Source: Dipteris shenzhenensis (Eukaryota > Polypodiophyta > Polypodiopsida > Gleicheniales). From it: 64,000 bases of DNA. The stretch is from assembly GCA_047967505.1 (NCBI GenBank), contig CM106540.1, one strand, 5' to 3'. Position numbers and translations under genes: made by a program. The notes below the pieces were generated by a model that saw nothing but the letters and a program-made list of their open reading frames with translations, was not told the DNA's origin and did not search any database. Below are positions 47,035 through 58,505 of the stretch, one piece after another. Position 1 is the first letter of the stretch; the number at the start of each line of letters is the position of its first letter.

Positions 47035-48680
47035 CTATGCTTTGATGGTTGGTGTAGCCTAGATTAGCATAGATTAGTCTACCTTAGAGGGGACATTTGA
47101 ATTTCTCCACCAAAGCCAATTAAGACACGCTTGAACTTTCCCAACTAGTTTCTATCGCAATTAGTCCCTTTGATTGCATCCAATTTCACACTCATAACAC
47201 TTCCTTGAAGATGACCATCCATGATTCACTAAGTAGACTTCAAAGTTTTCAAAGATATTGCCAGTGGTATCAGCAGGTAGATTGAAGATGTATCAGTGGG
47301 TGGAATTGCACTTTATTTCATTTTGCACTTTCCATGCCTTCTTATTGGCTAGTTTTTTCAAATTTATGCACATATTTAATCCTTGTAAAGCCTTCTAGGC
47401 TATTCAGCAGTAGCCACTAAAGTTGAGGATAATCATTTTATTGTGTCATGGAGAGATGACGGACCAAGCAACTTGGCATGTGGAGGGCGTTCTTTCAAGC
47501 CTCTTTTACGGTGGTATGCATCTGGCATATCACTTATAAAATTTCTCAGTTGTGGAATTCTTAAATTTATTAAAGTAACATAGTTGGCACATATTTCTCA
47601 ATCAATGTTTATTTATTATTTTTATGCATGTTGGGAATGAATTTGTGAATAAAGGGTTAACAAATTTTGAAAGACATTAACAAAATCCCTACTGTTTGAG
47701 AAAAGTTCAAATTTTAAATTTTTCTCGATTCGAGAGATGGGTTGTACTGCACCGACCTGTTGTTCATGCAAAAAGGTTCTATTGCATGCAACCTATCACT
47801 AGAAGAGCAAACCTATTGCTCAAGAAATATCTTGGGTACAACATAACCTCTTGCTCAAATCCCAAATTTTTTAAATTATGACAAGGTTTCTAGGGTTTTC
47901 TAAAACATGTTACTTTTAGGGCCAAAGATGAGGATTTTTAAAATTTAGGGTTTAGGGTCTAGGGGTCTAGGGTTCTTACAATTTAATCTTTAAGAGAAGG
48001 TTGGGCGCAAATCAATATCTTTCATGATCACATTGGTAACCGAAAAATTCCACCAATGAACTGGATAGATATTCCAGCAATGGTGGTTAATATATCGGTA
48101 GTAAGTACAATGGAACTACTTTCCACATGCCAGCATATTTTTTAAAAACACAGTGGTAAATGGTGTTAGAACAATGGTACTTGCAATCATACTGATGGTA
48201 AAGAGACTTCTACTTATGGTAGTTTTGATTGGCTTTCTCACTCATTTTCGCATATAAGAGCCATAAGAGCTCTTCATTCAACAAGGTTATAGTCCATAGC
48301 TCATATGCTTAGTGTGTTGGGGTAAGGTGCACCACAATCAAGAGATGAGGGGAGAGAGAGAGATCAGATTTCCAAGGGGATTATATGAGGTATCATATTT
48401 CCAAGAGGTGGGTTTTTCTTGGTTATTCGTGCATAGTGATATAGGCTTATCTATAGAAATTTAGCATTCGAAATGCATTGGTCCCCACTCTAGAGTATTG
48501 CAGGTGCATTGGGTGTTCTAAGAAAATTCTCTCACAAGATTTCCGTGAAGGCCCTTGCCATCTCACATGATAACTCATGTGGACATCCACAGTACACCAG
48601 ATTTTGAATCGAGCTCTCATTGACATTTTAAAACACTAAAATTGCCATATATGAGTGTATCTCAATATGCACAAATTTCC
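47035..48680. other. No confident gene; short telomere-like tract
   Basis: Mostly AT-rich. At about 47945-47972 'tttagggtttagggtctagg' is a short degenerate TTTAGGG run. Short open frames (47696-47881) have no known motif. Confidence 0.4.
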
Positions 48681-48684
48681 AAGT

Positions 48685-48765
48685 TACACACACATGCGCA
48701 CACACATGCACACAAGCACATGCCCACGCACATGCATGCACGCACACACACATACACACACATGT
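48685..48765. repeat. CA/GCAC-rich low-complexity tract
   Basis: Interrupted CA repeats with 'cacatgca' phrases. Confidence 0.85.
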
Positions 48766-48887
48766 ATACACTTTCAATTCCTTTGGTGGAACAATTTCCT
48801 TTATCTTCATGTGAATGAGATGGTGCAACTTGTCTTTATCTTTGCGTGAGCTGCTTATTCATTTGGAGATCATTTGGAGTGGACTTT

Positions 48888-49000
48888 CTCAATGGCAAGT
48901 CTTAAGGAAAAATATGGTGCACGCGACACAGGTCCTCAAGTTCTCTCAATGGCAATTTCTTAAGGAAGAATATGGTGCATGCGGCACAGGTCCTCAAGGA
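48888..49000. repeat. Tandem duplication, period 57 bp
   Basis: 'ctcaatggcaa.t.cttaagg' to 'acacaggtcctcaag' occurs at 48888 and 48945. Confidence 0.85.
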
Positions 49001-49002
49001 GC

Positions 49003-49350
49003 AAACAGCTAGCTTGAGATGGGCCAAAACAAACTTAATAGCAGAATGCAAGAGTCTCCAAGGGGAACTACACAACAGGAGGGCGATGTATGATGAGCTA
49101 TTCCAAAGATACTCCTAGCTAAGCCGAACACATACTAAGCTGCAAACGGACTTTGGCAATCTCCAATCCAAAGTAGACAAGCTTAAGATGTTGCCAAGTC
49201 CTGGAGTGAGCTCATGGATATTATGGGGAAGAACACTCAGTTGCATCATGCAGTGAAGAATGTGCAACAAATGGTCAACTCAAGGCAATACCAGGTGGCC
49301 CAAGCTAAAATAGAGATGCTGACTCCTTCCTTCTCTCCCACTCTCTTCAC
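49003..49350 (+). pseudogene. Coiled-coil-like coding remnant
   Basis: Frames give 'ASLRWAKTNLIAECKSLQGE', then 'THTKLQTDFGNLQSKVDKLK' and, after a frame change, 'MDIMGKNTQLHHAVKNVQQM'. Heptad-like Leu/Val spacing suggests a coiled coil. It ends against the copia-E primer site. It may be part of another element's gag or a host gene; I cannot assign it. Confidence 0.3.
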
Positions 49351-49351
49351 A

Positions 49352-49364
49352 TGGTATCAAAGCC
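49352..49364 (+). promoter_or_regulatory. tRNA primer-binding site of copia-E
   Basis: TGGTATCAAAGCC, one mismatch from the usual initiator-Met-tRNA complement, preceded by 'ctcttcaca', a possible LTR end (…CA). The LTR start could not be found. Confidence 0.65.
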
Positions 49365-49897
49365 TGGTTCGTGATAAGGAGCTCAAGAAAGCAAACCAAG
49401 TTCGTGGTGTCTTGGTAAGAGGATTGGTGTTGCTTTCCTTTTTTTGAGTTTAGGAGCAAATCTCTATAGGTAGCATAACCGAAAAAGTGCAAGAGTGCAC
49501 TGTCTCAAATTGAGACGTCCTTCGCGGTGTGGTGAGAGGGTAGTATATGCTACGGGAGAGGTTAAAGCCCTGGGTGACATTATTTTTTTGATTTGAGATC
49601 ATTTCGGGGCCCGTTTTGGTGGCGGAAGTTTTTCGCAAGCACTCAAAAAAGAGCCCTATTTTTGCAGTGCGACCACTGTTCTACAAGTCGGTGAAAAGTG
49701 GTCGTAAAAATTACATAGTATGCCTAGGCATAGAGATATTGGGAGTGACAGAATCATTCTTATTGCCTGTTGATGCATAATCGTCACTAGGAAGTGACTG
49801 TGTGGTCAAACAACACTTTCATCGGTTTTGCAGATTTGCCCTTGTGAGGCAGAAGTTGTGTTTTTTGCAGTGACAGAATATTTTGTAGAGTTTTGTA
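49365..49897 (+). other. Leader of copia-E
   Basis: About 530 bp between primer site and gag ATG. No gene seen. Confidence 0.6.
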
Positions 49898-51836
49898 ATG
49901 GCATCTGATGCTTTTTCACAGATTGTCACTGAAAAGCTTGACAAGAACAACTTCCAAGCATGGAAGTTTAGAATGACAAACTTCCTTAAGGGAAAAGGTT
50001 ATTGGGAGTTCATTACTGGAGCTGAATAAGAACCAGTTATTCCTAATGTTCCCAATCAACAGGAGTTGCACGCATTTAAAGGATGGCATGAGAGAGCCAG
50101 AAAGGGGAGCCAAAGAGGTCGTGGTGATGGCAAAGAGGCCAAAATGCAAACAGCAATGTTGAATGCTACTACTGTGGTAAAATGGGTCATATGGTTAAAG
50201 ACTGCTATAAAAAGCAGAATGACATCATGACTAGAAAATTGCAGCAAGGCAATTATGCATCCTCTAGTAGACAGGGTGATGACAAAAATGAGCATTTGTT
50301 TATGGTGCAACACATGACCAATTTTGTGACAAGTGCAGAAGAAAGCAATGATGTGTGGTTTGTTGACTCAGGTGCATTAAACCACATGACAGGTCATGTA
50401 GAATGGATGCAGGATGCAAGGAAAATGGAAAGACCAGGATTTGTGGAGACTGGTGATGATATTGCACATCCTATTGTGTAGATTGGTAAAATAACTTTAT
50501 CTATGCACGATGGGAAAAAGAAATACCTGTCTGATGTATTTCATGTCCCGAATATCACCAAGAACCTGGTTTTTGTTGGTCAAATGGTTGAGCAGGGCTT
50601 GCAGGTCAGATTTAATCCTCATGGATGCTTTGTTAAGGATATGAAAAATAAAGGTCGCTTGATAGGAAAAAGGGAAGAAGAAGGGTAGGATGTTTACGTT
50701 GGATGTGGACATGCCTGAATTGAGTGCAGCAATGTTTGCACATGGGACCATTGTAGTTATAGATATTGATATCTAGCATAAATGCATTGGTCATGTTAAT
50801 GTACAATGACTTAAATTAATGCAAGGCCAAAATATTGTTGTAGGATTGCCTAAGTTCAAGGTTGCAGGCATGCATAAGGTATGTGAAGCTTATCAATTTA
50901 AAAAATAGGCAAGGAAACCATTTCCTAGACATGTTTAAGAGAGTAAGAGGCCATTGGAATTAATCCACTCTAATGTGTGGACTACTAAAGCTGCATCTAT
51001 TGGAGGCTATCATTATTTTGTCACTTTTATTGATGACTACAGCAAAAAAGTTTGGGTGTATTTTATGAAAAAGAAAAGTGAAGTGTTTGGGCATTTCAAA
51101 GCTTTTAAAGCTATGGTTGAAAAAGAAACAGGCTTGTAAATAAAATGCCTAAGGTCAGATGGAGGGGGAGAGTACCTCTCAAATGAGTTTGCAAGGTTCC
51201 TGCAAGAGCATGGCATAAAGCAGCAATATTCATGCAGTCATACCCCACAGCAAAATGGACTTGCAGAAAGGAAAAACATGCATATTGGAGAGGTATCTCA
51301 TGCCATGCTCAATGAAAAAGACCTTCCAGATTATTATTGGGCTGAAGCAGTTGCTACAGCAGTCTACATAATGAACAGGACTCCCACTGCAACAATACAT
51401 GGCATGATGCCAAAGGAGATGTATACTGGTAGGAAACCAAATATTTCTCATTTGAAAGTTTTTGGTTGCATTGCCTATGTTCATGTGCCAGATGAGTTGA
51501 GATCCAAGTTGGATCCAAAAGCTAAGAAGTGCATCTTTATTGGTTATTCTCTACAGCAGAAAGGGTATAGATGCTATAACCCTTGTACTCGTAAGTTTAC
51601 AATGAGCAAAGATGTTGTTTTTGATGAGATGAGCAACTGGTATAAACCAATAAATGTGATTGATGATGTAGATACACAAAATGGTAATATTGCACAGAAT
51701 TCACAGCAGCAATCACAAAATATTAGTGGACTTGTAGTGTCCTCTAGCAGTGGTTCACATACTTCACCATGGATAGACAGATTGAGATAAGGAGAATCTC
51801 CTCAAAGCAATGCAAATAGTGGTATGCAAGTATCAT
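49898..51836 (+). pseudogene. Ty1-copia gag-protease-integrase remnant (copia-E)
   Basis: ATG at 49898 opens 'MASDAFSQIVTEKLDKNNFQ'. About 60 residues later the frame jumps straight to the basic stretch before the zinc knuckle (CYYCGKMGHMVKDC, about 50167-50208), so the middle of gag is deleted. Protease 'WFVDSGALNHMTGH' (about 50360) keeps DSG. GAG-pre-integrase is weak. The integrase runs about 50940-51260 ('YHYFVTFIDDYSKKVWVYF', 'LRSDGGGEYLS', 'HTPQQNGLAERKN'), but its first catalytic Asp is Asn ('LIHSNVW' for HSDVW). A long post-integrase region follows (51278-51790, 'WAEAVATAVYIMNRTPT', 'LKVFGCIAYVHVP', 'KKCIFIGYS'). Stops occur after 'GAE', at about 50479, 50686, 51137-51139 and 51788. 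RT and RNase H are absent: the element stops against antisense gypsy sequence near 51836. Confidence 0.93.
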
Positions 51837-51837
51837 G

Positions 51838-54240
51838 AAAAAATCATGCCCAGTCCTTCCCGCTCCGTGACAGAATAATTCTTTTCAGCCATTGAGAGCT
51901 GTTGGCTCGTGTAGTGGACTGGGCGATACCACTTATTTGCATCTTCCTGCATCAAGATGCTCGACCCGAGGCATCCACCATGAACACATGAAAATTCTTC
52001 TCCTAATTGGGAGACAGTAGCACCGATGCTCTAGAAAGTTGAATCTTGAGCTACCGGTATGCTTGGTCACACTCTGCGGTCCACACAAATGCCTTCGGCT
52101 CCACATGAGCCAATGAATTCAAGGGAAATGCCATGTGAGCCAAGAACCACAAATGTCTGCCATGCCATCGAATTTGTCCCAAGAACCATAAGCATTCCTT
52201 AGGCGTCGTTGATGTCGGTGCTTGCATAATTACTGCCACTTTATCTGGATCCACCGCAACTCCTTCTGTCGAGATCACCTGCCCTAGGAGTCTGCCACGC
52301 TACAAACTGCGAATGCACATTTCATAGGGTTTAGACTGAAGGAGACTTCCTTGCATCATTGGAAACATTTCCGCAAGTGCTCTAGGTGCTCATCAAAAGT
52401 GCCGAACACACTAAGGTCATACAAGAAAATCCTCATGAAGTCTGTCAAATAGGATGCAAAGATCTCCTGCATTGCCCTTGAAAAGGTCGAGGGAGCATTC
52501 CGCAATCCAAACCACATAACTGTGCAGACATAGACCCCCCAGATGTGATAAATGATGTTTTGGGATGGTCTTCCAGAACCATTCAGATTTGGTTGTACCT
52601 GCTATATCCATCCAAGAAGGAGTACACCTCGTGCCTTGCCACTTATCGAGCAGCGAATCCATATAGGGCAAGGGAAATGGATCAAGAAATGTGGTTGCTT
52701 TCAGCTTGCGGTAGTCGACACAAATTTGCAATTTCTTATTTTTCTTTGGCACAATGACAATTGGGGAAATCCACTCTGGATTATCAATCGGTGCGATGAA
52801 TCCCACCTGCAACAAGTGCTCCAGTTCTTCATGCACTTGCTTGGCCAAATGCAGATTCATACGATACCTCTGTATCTTTGTCGGAATGACATCTAATTTG
52901 AGGTTAACCCAGTGTTGGTAAAAATTTGGATCCAGACCCTTCATATCCACATAGTCCAAGGCAAACACATCGGAAAATTCCCACAACAGGGCAATCAATT
53001 CACTACAGAATTCAGTTTCAACAAAGTGCTAACTTTGGCTGGTTTAGATGCGCCATCCACTCTGAGAAAAATTGTATCAAGAGCAGCCTCTTGAATGCGC
53101 ATGACTCTGGTCATTCATTCTTTGAATTCCCTCTCCCACTACAGGAGGTCCTGTATATCCCCAATTCTACTATGACTTGCTGGGGCTTGGACTTTCCCTC
53201 TGGGACAGGGCTGACTGCGTCCGCCAGACAATTATGATGCATGTAGCTGTCTGTAATGCCTTCCACATCAATGGTGAAGATAGGAACCAACTCCAAATTT
53301 GCCTTGAGAAAGGCTTCCTCCTCATCATCCTCCAATCCATCCACCATGTCCACTATCTCTGCCAACACAGGTCACGGACCGCATCCGCCAATGGTGCCAC
53401 CACTCCCATTGTGACCCGCACTTTCTTTTTTCCTCTCCACATTGAAATGACGTGCTGCTCCCAATTTTTATTGACTTTTTATTGCCGCAACCAAGGCCTA
53501 CCCAAAAGGATGCTATACTCTGGTGTTGCAGCTTCCATGTTGAGCACCACAAAAGACACTATGAATGATATGCCCACCACCTCCATAACAATGGCCCGCA
53601 AGATTCTGAGTGGTCAATTGATCAGCCATGCCGACTAGTATCATGTGAACTCATAGGATATAAGGAGACCTGTCATTCTTGCTCCTCCTTGTAACGGTTC
53701 TTGGGGTGATAAACCACACTGATGAGAATGTCTGGCTTGGCACCTTGCTTAGAAATTGGAGTGGACATGTGATTTTGGCCCCTCTGCTAGGCAACTAGCT
53801 TTAGCTCTAGTAACTAGTTGAGATGTTGGTGTGCCTCCACTCCTCTCTTCAGCCCCACTTTTGTTCTGAGTAGCTGGTTCTTTCTATGCCTATGTGTGAT
53901 GACGTAGTCTCTTATACTTGACCAGTGTCTCCTTTGCTCTATCCAATGGGGGCTCGGCATGAAAATGTCTCCCACTTTTGTCTCCTTGGGCTAGCTTGGG
54001 GCCCTTCTTGGTTCTTCTTGGTCTGCTACTCATCATACCACTTTTTAGCTCTTGCTTCATCGAGATTAGCTTGAAAGGCCCCAAATAGAAGGTTCCAAAT
54101 TTGGGCCGCTAGGTTGACTTGGGTCTTGGACATCACCACTTCTTTTCCATATCCATGGAGCTAGTTGGAAAGTTTGTGCAAGAATTTCAGGTTCTCAGTC
54201 CATACCTGTATGTCATCACCAAGTTAGAAATACTTGGCTT
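51838..54240 (-). pseudogene. Ty3-gypsy gag-protease-RT fragment
   Basis: Minus strand, from 54240 down. A gag-like piece ('LKFLHKLSNQLHGYGKEVVM', about 54190) is followed by a Lys/Arg-rich stretch. The protease C-terminus has 'YSILLGRPWLRQ' (about 53510). RT (52417-52998) shows 'QRYRMNLHLAKQVHEELEHL', 'GFIAPIDNPEWISPIVIVPK', 'QICVDYRKL', 'DPFPLPYMD' and, in the next frame, 'GYSGYNQI'. An RT tail (52051-52278, 'STEGVAVDPDKVAVIMQAPT', 'FLGQIRWHGRHL') leads into the start of RNase H near 51990 ('FHVFMVDAS'). Frameshifts and stops throughout; RNase H is cut off and integrase and LTRs are missing. The order protease-RT-RNase H and the RT motifs separate it from the copia elements. Confidence 0.9.
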
Positions 54241-55079
54241 GCATCATCAACCTCATTTCAAAAGAGATTAGAACATCTTTTCAACCAAATACACCTAAGG
54301 GCTTCGTTATGAATTTTCACCTAGTTTTCCTCTCGGTTGAAGATGGACTCAGATGCACATCTCCACCAAACGACCTCCCTTTGGTTCCCAGAAAGCCATA
54401 TGGCATGAGTTATGGAAGAACGCCTAAGAGAGGATATGTTGGTGAGGTTGATCTATGAGGATGAGATCACTCAATCTTCCATTTGACATGGCTCTTCTTG
54501 CAAAAGTGGGCACTAGGAATTTTCTTGTCCTCATGGGGCAAGTCATTGGGGAAATTCACTACCGCTGATGTAGGCTAGTGGCATAGCAACAATTTGAATT
54601 GAGAGAGGAGATGTGGGTGTATTTAATCTACCTTTGGATCTATTTGTGATAGGCTTCTCCGTACTCATGTTAGGACTCCTCAAGTATTCAGCACAAGTGT
54701 GCTCATCATTCTCAACTTCCACAATCCTTTGACCATTTGGATTTATTTCTTGAGGCAATTCACTATGGCCAACCTTGTAGGCTTTGGCAATTCTTCCATA
54801 TCCTTGATCAAGTGCTTGCATAGTAGTAAGGAATTACTTCTATTGTTTCAAGAAGAAGCAATTTGTTGGCATAAAAAGCTGACACATACTTATGGTATAA
54901 AATCAAATTTTAAAGGCCGCTTAGAGTATCGAGTAGGTTAAATGATGTCATGGGAAAAGGAGGTGCATTAGAGCAAATTATTTCTGGCATTATACAAGTT
55001 TGATTGCACATTGATCAAAGGGGTCAATGGTGAATGCATCGTTTGGGTCTATACATGTATACTTTCCTTTCATGGCTCC
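54241..55079. other. No confident gene
   Basis: May include more gypsy gag or leader. A 92-codon minus frame (54543-54821) and plus frames (54234-54458, 54699-54941) have no recognisable motif. Confidence 0.35.
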
Positions 55080-55733
55080 ATTGGTTTACCAAACTATGCG
55101 GTAGGGTTATGAGGTTATGTCTCAAGGGTTTCTCGATACTAGCATATCTTAGTGTTGTCTCATCTCAACACTTGCATTCATTTGAGGCGCCCAAAACTTG
55201 ACCATTCTTGGTCATCACATCACATTGGGCTTTCCTCTATCACTTAAGCATATTTTGATATTCTTTTCTCTTTTGGTTGGCCTCGACTACCTTTCATGCC
55301 AAACTAGGGATAATAAAACTGTCATGCATAGTAACAAAACAACTTAAGGAGAGCACCTTGGTATTTCTCTACTACAAGCCTTGATCCAAAGACACACAAG
55401 ATGGGTAAGTTAAAGGAAATACCTAGAAAAGGGAGGAAAATCTTGCCTAGTGAGAGCCCATATTTGGATGACATAGATTTTTTGAAAACATAGAGTTTTG
55501 AAAGCCCCATAATTGGATGACGTATAGTTTTTGAAAACACATTATATAAAAATGTTGGCTCCGTACCACTAATCTTTGCATAGAGTAGCTATAGTCCCAA
55601 TTTTGATGTAGAGGGAGGACATCTCAATGTAGAAGAAGATTCCTAATAAAGATTAGATCTAATCAGGCACTAACCATGATGGATAGCACTATCTAAGATA
55701 GCAACCAAGTTGCAAAATATGCAACAAGTGTTG
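55080..55733. repeat. Dispersed repeat R, copy 2 (order inverted-B, A)
   Basis: 55080-55325 is the reverse complement of about 16061-16330 ('ggttatgaggttatgtctca', 'aacacttgcattcatttgag'). 55330-55733 matches 15665-16060 directly ('cttgatccaaagacacacaa', 'gatggatagcactatctaag'). Confidence 0.9.
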
Positions 55734-55785
55734 TGCATATAATAAAGCAACCCAATATAGGGGTGGTAGAACTAAGTCAAGCCCA

Positions 55786-56040
55786 ATGGTTCAATTGGTT
55801 CAATGGTGGTACATGCGTATCGAAATAAGAGCAGCTGCAACACTAGCATTCAAAGAGTCCTTAGTATCCCATGCACTGCAAGATGTTAACGCGGAACGTG
55901 GAAGAAGAATATACAACTCATCAAATGCAAGACAGAATCATGCAAGGTGGCATGCAACCCGTCACAGACAAGGGCGCATATGGGTGGAGATAGATGAAAA
56001 TGATGGTGTAGACTCTTCCAATGTGGATGTTCATGCATAA
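55786..56040 (+). CDS. Small unassigned open frame
   Basis: An 84-codon open frame of normal composition ('KESLVSHALQDVNAERGRRI', 'WVEIDENDGVDSS'). No domain was recognised. The 3' flank is AT-rich with TATA- and TTTT-type phrases. It could be an exon of a decayed gene or chance. The start codon is uncertain and there is no independent support. Confidence 0.2.
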   Translation: MVQLVQWWYMRIEIRAAATLAFKESLVSHALQDVNAERGRRIYNSSNARQNHARWHATRHRQGRIWVEIDENDGVDSSNVDVHA

Positions 56041-56235
56041 GTTTCAGAATTTCTTTGTAATTTTAGATATGTGATTTGTAGTAAAGCCAACATATAATGG
56101 CCATGAGTTGCAATACAAATGAGAAATTTTGATTTATTGGATGTTAATTATAAGTATGTAGCTCATGGTTGCACCAACTTTACTTTTTTTAGAGTTTTTA
56201 TTAAAACAAGTATTTTTAAAAATTAGGGTTTTGGG

Positions 56236-56250
56236 CCCTATATAAAAGAA
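56236..56250 (+). promoter_or_regulatory. TATA box upstream of the 56.38-kb reading frame
   Basis: 'ccctatataaaagaatggg' contains a good TATAWAWR match (about 56240-56247), about 135 bp before the ATG, with a CT-rich pyrimidine leader typical of plant 5' UTRs between them. Confidence 0.5.
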
Positions 56251-56378
56251 TGGGCCCTCATTTTCATTTCATTGTTTAAAGAGCTATCCACTCCCACACC
56301 ACCTCCCACTTGCCCTTGACATTTCCACCCTATCTCTTGCACCCTCACCCTTTCTCTCGCACACTCTCTCCATCCCCC

Positions 56379-56689
56379 ATGGCCAGGCCCAAGATCAAGG
56401 CACCATGAAGACTAGCACAACCAAACCCACCTCCAAACTCAAAGACAGAGAGTGATAGCCGCTGCCCCTCTCCCCTCGATGATCCCCATTGAAGGGAGAA
56501 ACTACCAATCCAAAAGCCAAACAGGGAGCAAGGAGCAAGCCCATAGATAGAGGGATAGAGGAAGGCACAAGAGGGATGGAGGAAGGCACAAGAGGATCAT
56601 TATGCAGAGGCTGTTGACTCAGAGAGCATAGAGGAGGAGCATGGGAAAGGGTCATGGTGACCACCAAAGACATGCAGTTTATTGTCTTT
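56379..56689 (+). pseudogene. Small gene remnant with four in-frame stops
   Basis: From ATG 56379 a single frame of about 95 codons reads 'MARPKIKAP*RLAQPNPPPN' ... 'AEAVDSESIEEEHGKGSW' without any apparent frameshift. Internal stops are two TGA and two TAG; each is one C-to-T change from Arg (CGA) or Gln (CAG). It has a short internal repeat (WRKAQE/RKAQE). It is charged, with a basic Pro-rich N-terminus and an acidic C-terminus; no domain was recognised. A TATA box lies upstream, and 'aataaaatg' (about 56802-56810) could be the poly(A) signal. Confidence 0.4.
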
Positions 56690-56801
56690 CTTAGGAAGCC
56701 CAAGGGCACTTAGGGATGTTGTATGCTCTACCTTGGGCGATAGTTAGAGTTCATGTACTCTACCTATGGGCATCTATCTTGTATCAGCCTCTTTTCAATA
56801 G

Positions 56802-56809
56802 AATAAAAT
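56802..56809 (+). terminator. Possible poly(A) signal AATAAAAT
   Basis: 'tagaataaaatg' about 110 bp after the end of the 56.38-kb reading frame, the usual plant near-upstream element distance. Confidence 0.35.
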
Positions 56810-56810
56810 G

Positions 56811-57290
56811 TATTTATTTGAATTGTCTTTATATGTGCAATCTCAAATTTATTTTCATTGTATTTGCAATCTATTAATTTACTTACATGTAATCTCAATT
56901 TACTTATAAAAGACTTTCTGATGACGTATACAATAGCAAAATGAAATAATAAACATCAAATCTCAATAGAACATGCAAAAGGAAATAATACTTAATTTTA
57001 CTTAACATGGAAAAGGAAACAATGTTCTATAACGGGAAGAGAAAATAATTTTAAAATGGTATTCTTTATTGACATAGAGTAGTATTACAAAGAGCACCCA
57101 CTTGAACGCACAAGCTACTCTAGTCTATGCTTCTTCCTACTTAGCTCAGATCCCTTTTTTGCTTGAAGAAGCAAAGATGGTTGCACAATTTCATTCTCTA
57201 TAGCCTGGGGATCTGTAACACCAGCTAGCCCTGCAATAGCTATGATACTATGGAGAGGACCGAATTGTGTGTCCGAGAATAAAAATAAAG
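56811..57290. other. Intergenic / 3' flank
   Basis: AT-rich. It probably holds the 3' UTR of the minus-strand gene remnant at 57.29-59.62 kb; no separate gene was seen. Confidence 0.35.
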
Positions 57291-57620
57291 CTACACTACA
57301 CGATCTGCAGCAAGATGGATGGGCCTCATCTTCACCATCTGACTAAGGTGAACTTCATGATATTCAGCTTTCCATCCAGAGATAATTCTCGATGGAACAC
57401 CAAAATCTGTTGAGGTGCTTGTTGATGTAGTGGCCGATCGAAGCCATCCCCCCACTAGAAGACCCTCTGGTTCCACCCTTACATCTGGTATATTCATCAA
57501 CCCATAAGATATCCTGCAACCAACATACCACATCAAAACCTGAACATTATATAAATTAATAAAACATCATTTTTTTAGGAATTAATAAGAATAAGGATTT
57601 TTTACATATGAAAAATAATA

Positions 57621-57768
57621 TGTTTAAAAAATCATATTTGAGAGGCCACTGAGAAATCAGCAACTGTGTGCATCATTTGTATGCAAAAAAAAAACCGTGC
57701 AAACCCTAAATTTGACATCGTGCAACCAGAGCTCAGTTTTTGCCTCCCAAATATGATTTTTTAAACAT
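57621..57768. mobile_element. Foldback/MITE-like element, internally shortened copy
   Basis: Termini 'tgtttaaaaaatcatatttg' and its complement 'aaatatgattttttaaaca' are near-perfect inverted repeats. The interior matches the left arm of the 58131-58333 copy, but most of the right arm is missing. Confidence 0.6.
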
Positions 57769-58505
57769 GTTATTTTTCTATATTACAAAACCATAACCCT
57801 AATTGTTTCCACAAATGGAGTGGCAAGGACTAGTGATAGGGGCAAGTAGCATTGGCAAGATGTCCTGGGTCTAAAATCATAAAATTTGGTTAGGTTTTGT
57901 ACTCTAAACCCTAAACCCTTTTTTTAATTCCCTAAAACTAATTGTATTCCATGTGGCTTGAATAAAAACCATAAACTTGTTATTTTCCCTATGTTACAAA
58001 ACCATAATCCTAATTTTTTCCACAAATGAAGTGGCAGGGGCAAGTGGCAGTGGCAAAATGTTCTAGGTTTAAAATCATAAAATTTGGTTGGGTTTTGTAC
58101 CCTAACCCTAAACCCTATTTTTAATTCCCTAAATCATATTTGGGAGGCCACTGAGACATCAGCAACCATGTGCATCATTTGTATGCAAAAAAACCCCTGC
58201 AAACCCTAAATCGAACATCATGTGACCAGAGCAAGCCTAGCTTCTGCATGTCAGATTTAGGGTTTGCAGGGTTTTTTTGCATACAAATGATGCACATGGT
58301 TGCTGATGTCTTAGTGGCCTCCCAAATATGATTTTTTTAAAATATTATTTTTCTATATTACAAAACCATAACCCTAATTGTTTCCACAAATGGAGTGGCA
58401 AGGGCAAGTGGTAGTGGCAGGATGTCCTAGGTTTTATAAAAATCATAAAATTTGGCTGGGTTTTGTATAGTAAACCCTAAACCCTATTTTTTATTCCCTA
58501 CCAGT
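57765..58505. repeat. Three copies of a unit of about 160 bp with telomere-like phrases
   Basis: Units at about 57768-57945, 57985-58138 and 58345-58500 share 'attacaaaaccataaccctaa', 'ccacaaatggagtggca' and end in '(c)cctaaaccctaaaccct'-type runs. Confidence 0.85.
58131..58333. mobile_element. Foldback/MITE-like element, full copy with arms of about 80 bp
   Basis: The left arm (58131-58211, aaatcatatttgggagg...) and right arm (about 58254-58333, ...cctcccaaatatgattt) pair over nearly their whole length, around a 42-bp loop. Confidence 0.75.

Noticed and set aside
47945-47972. Telomere or subtelomere
   Set aside because: Only three or four degenerate TTTAGGG-like units; short interstitial matches are common in AT-rich plant DNA.
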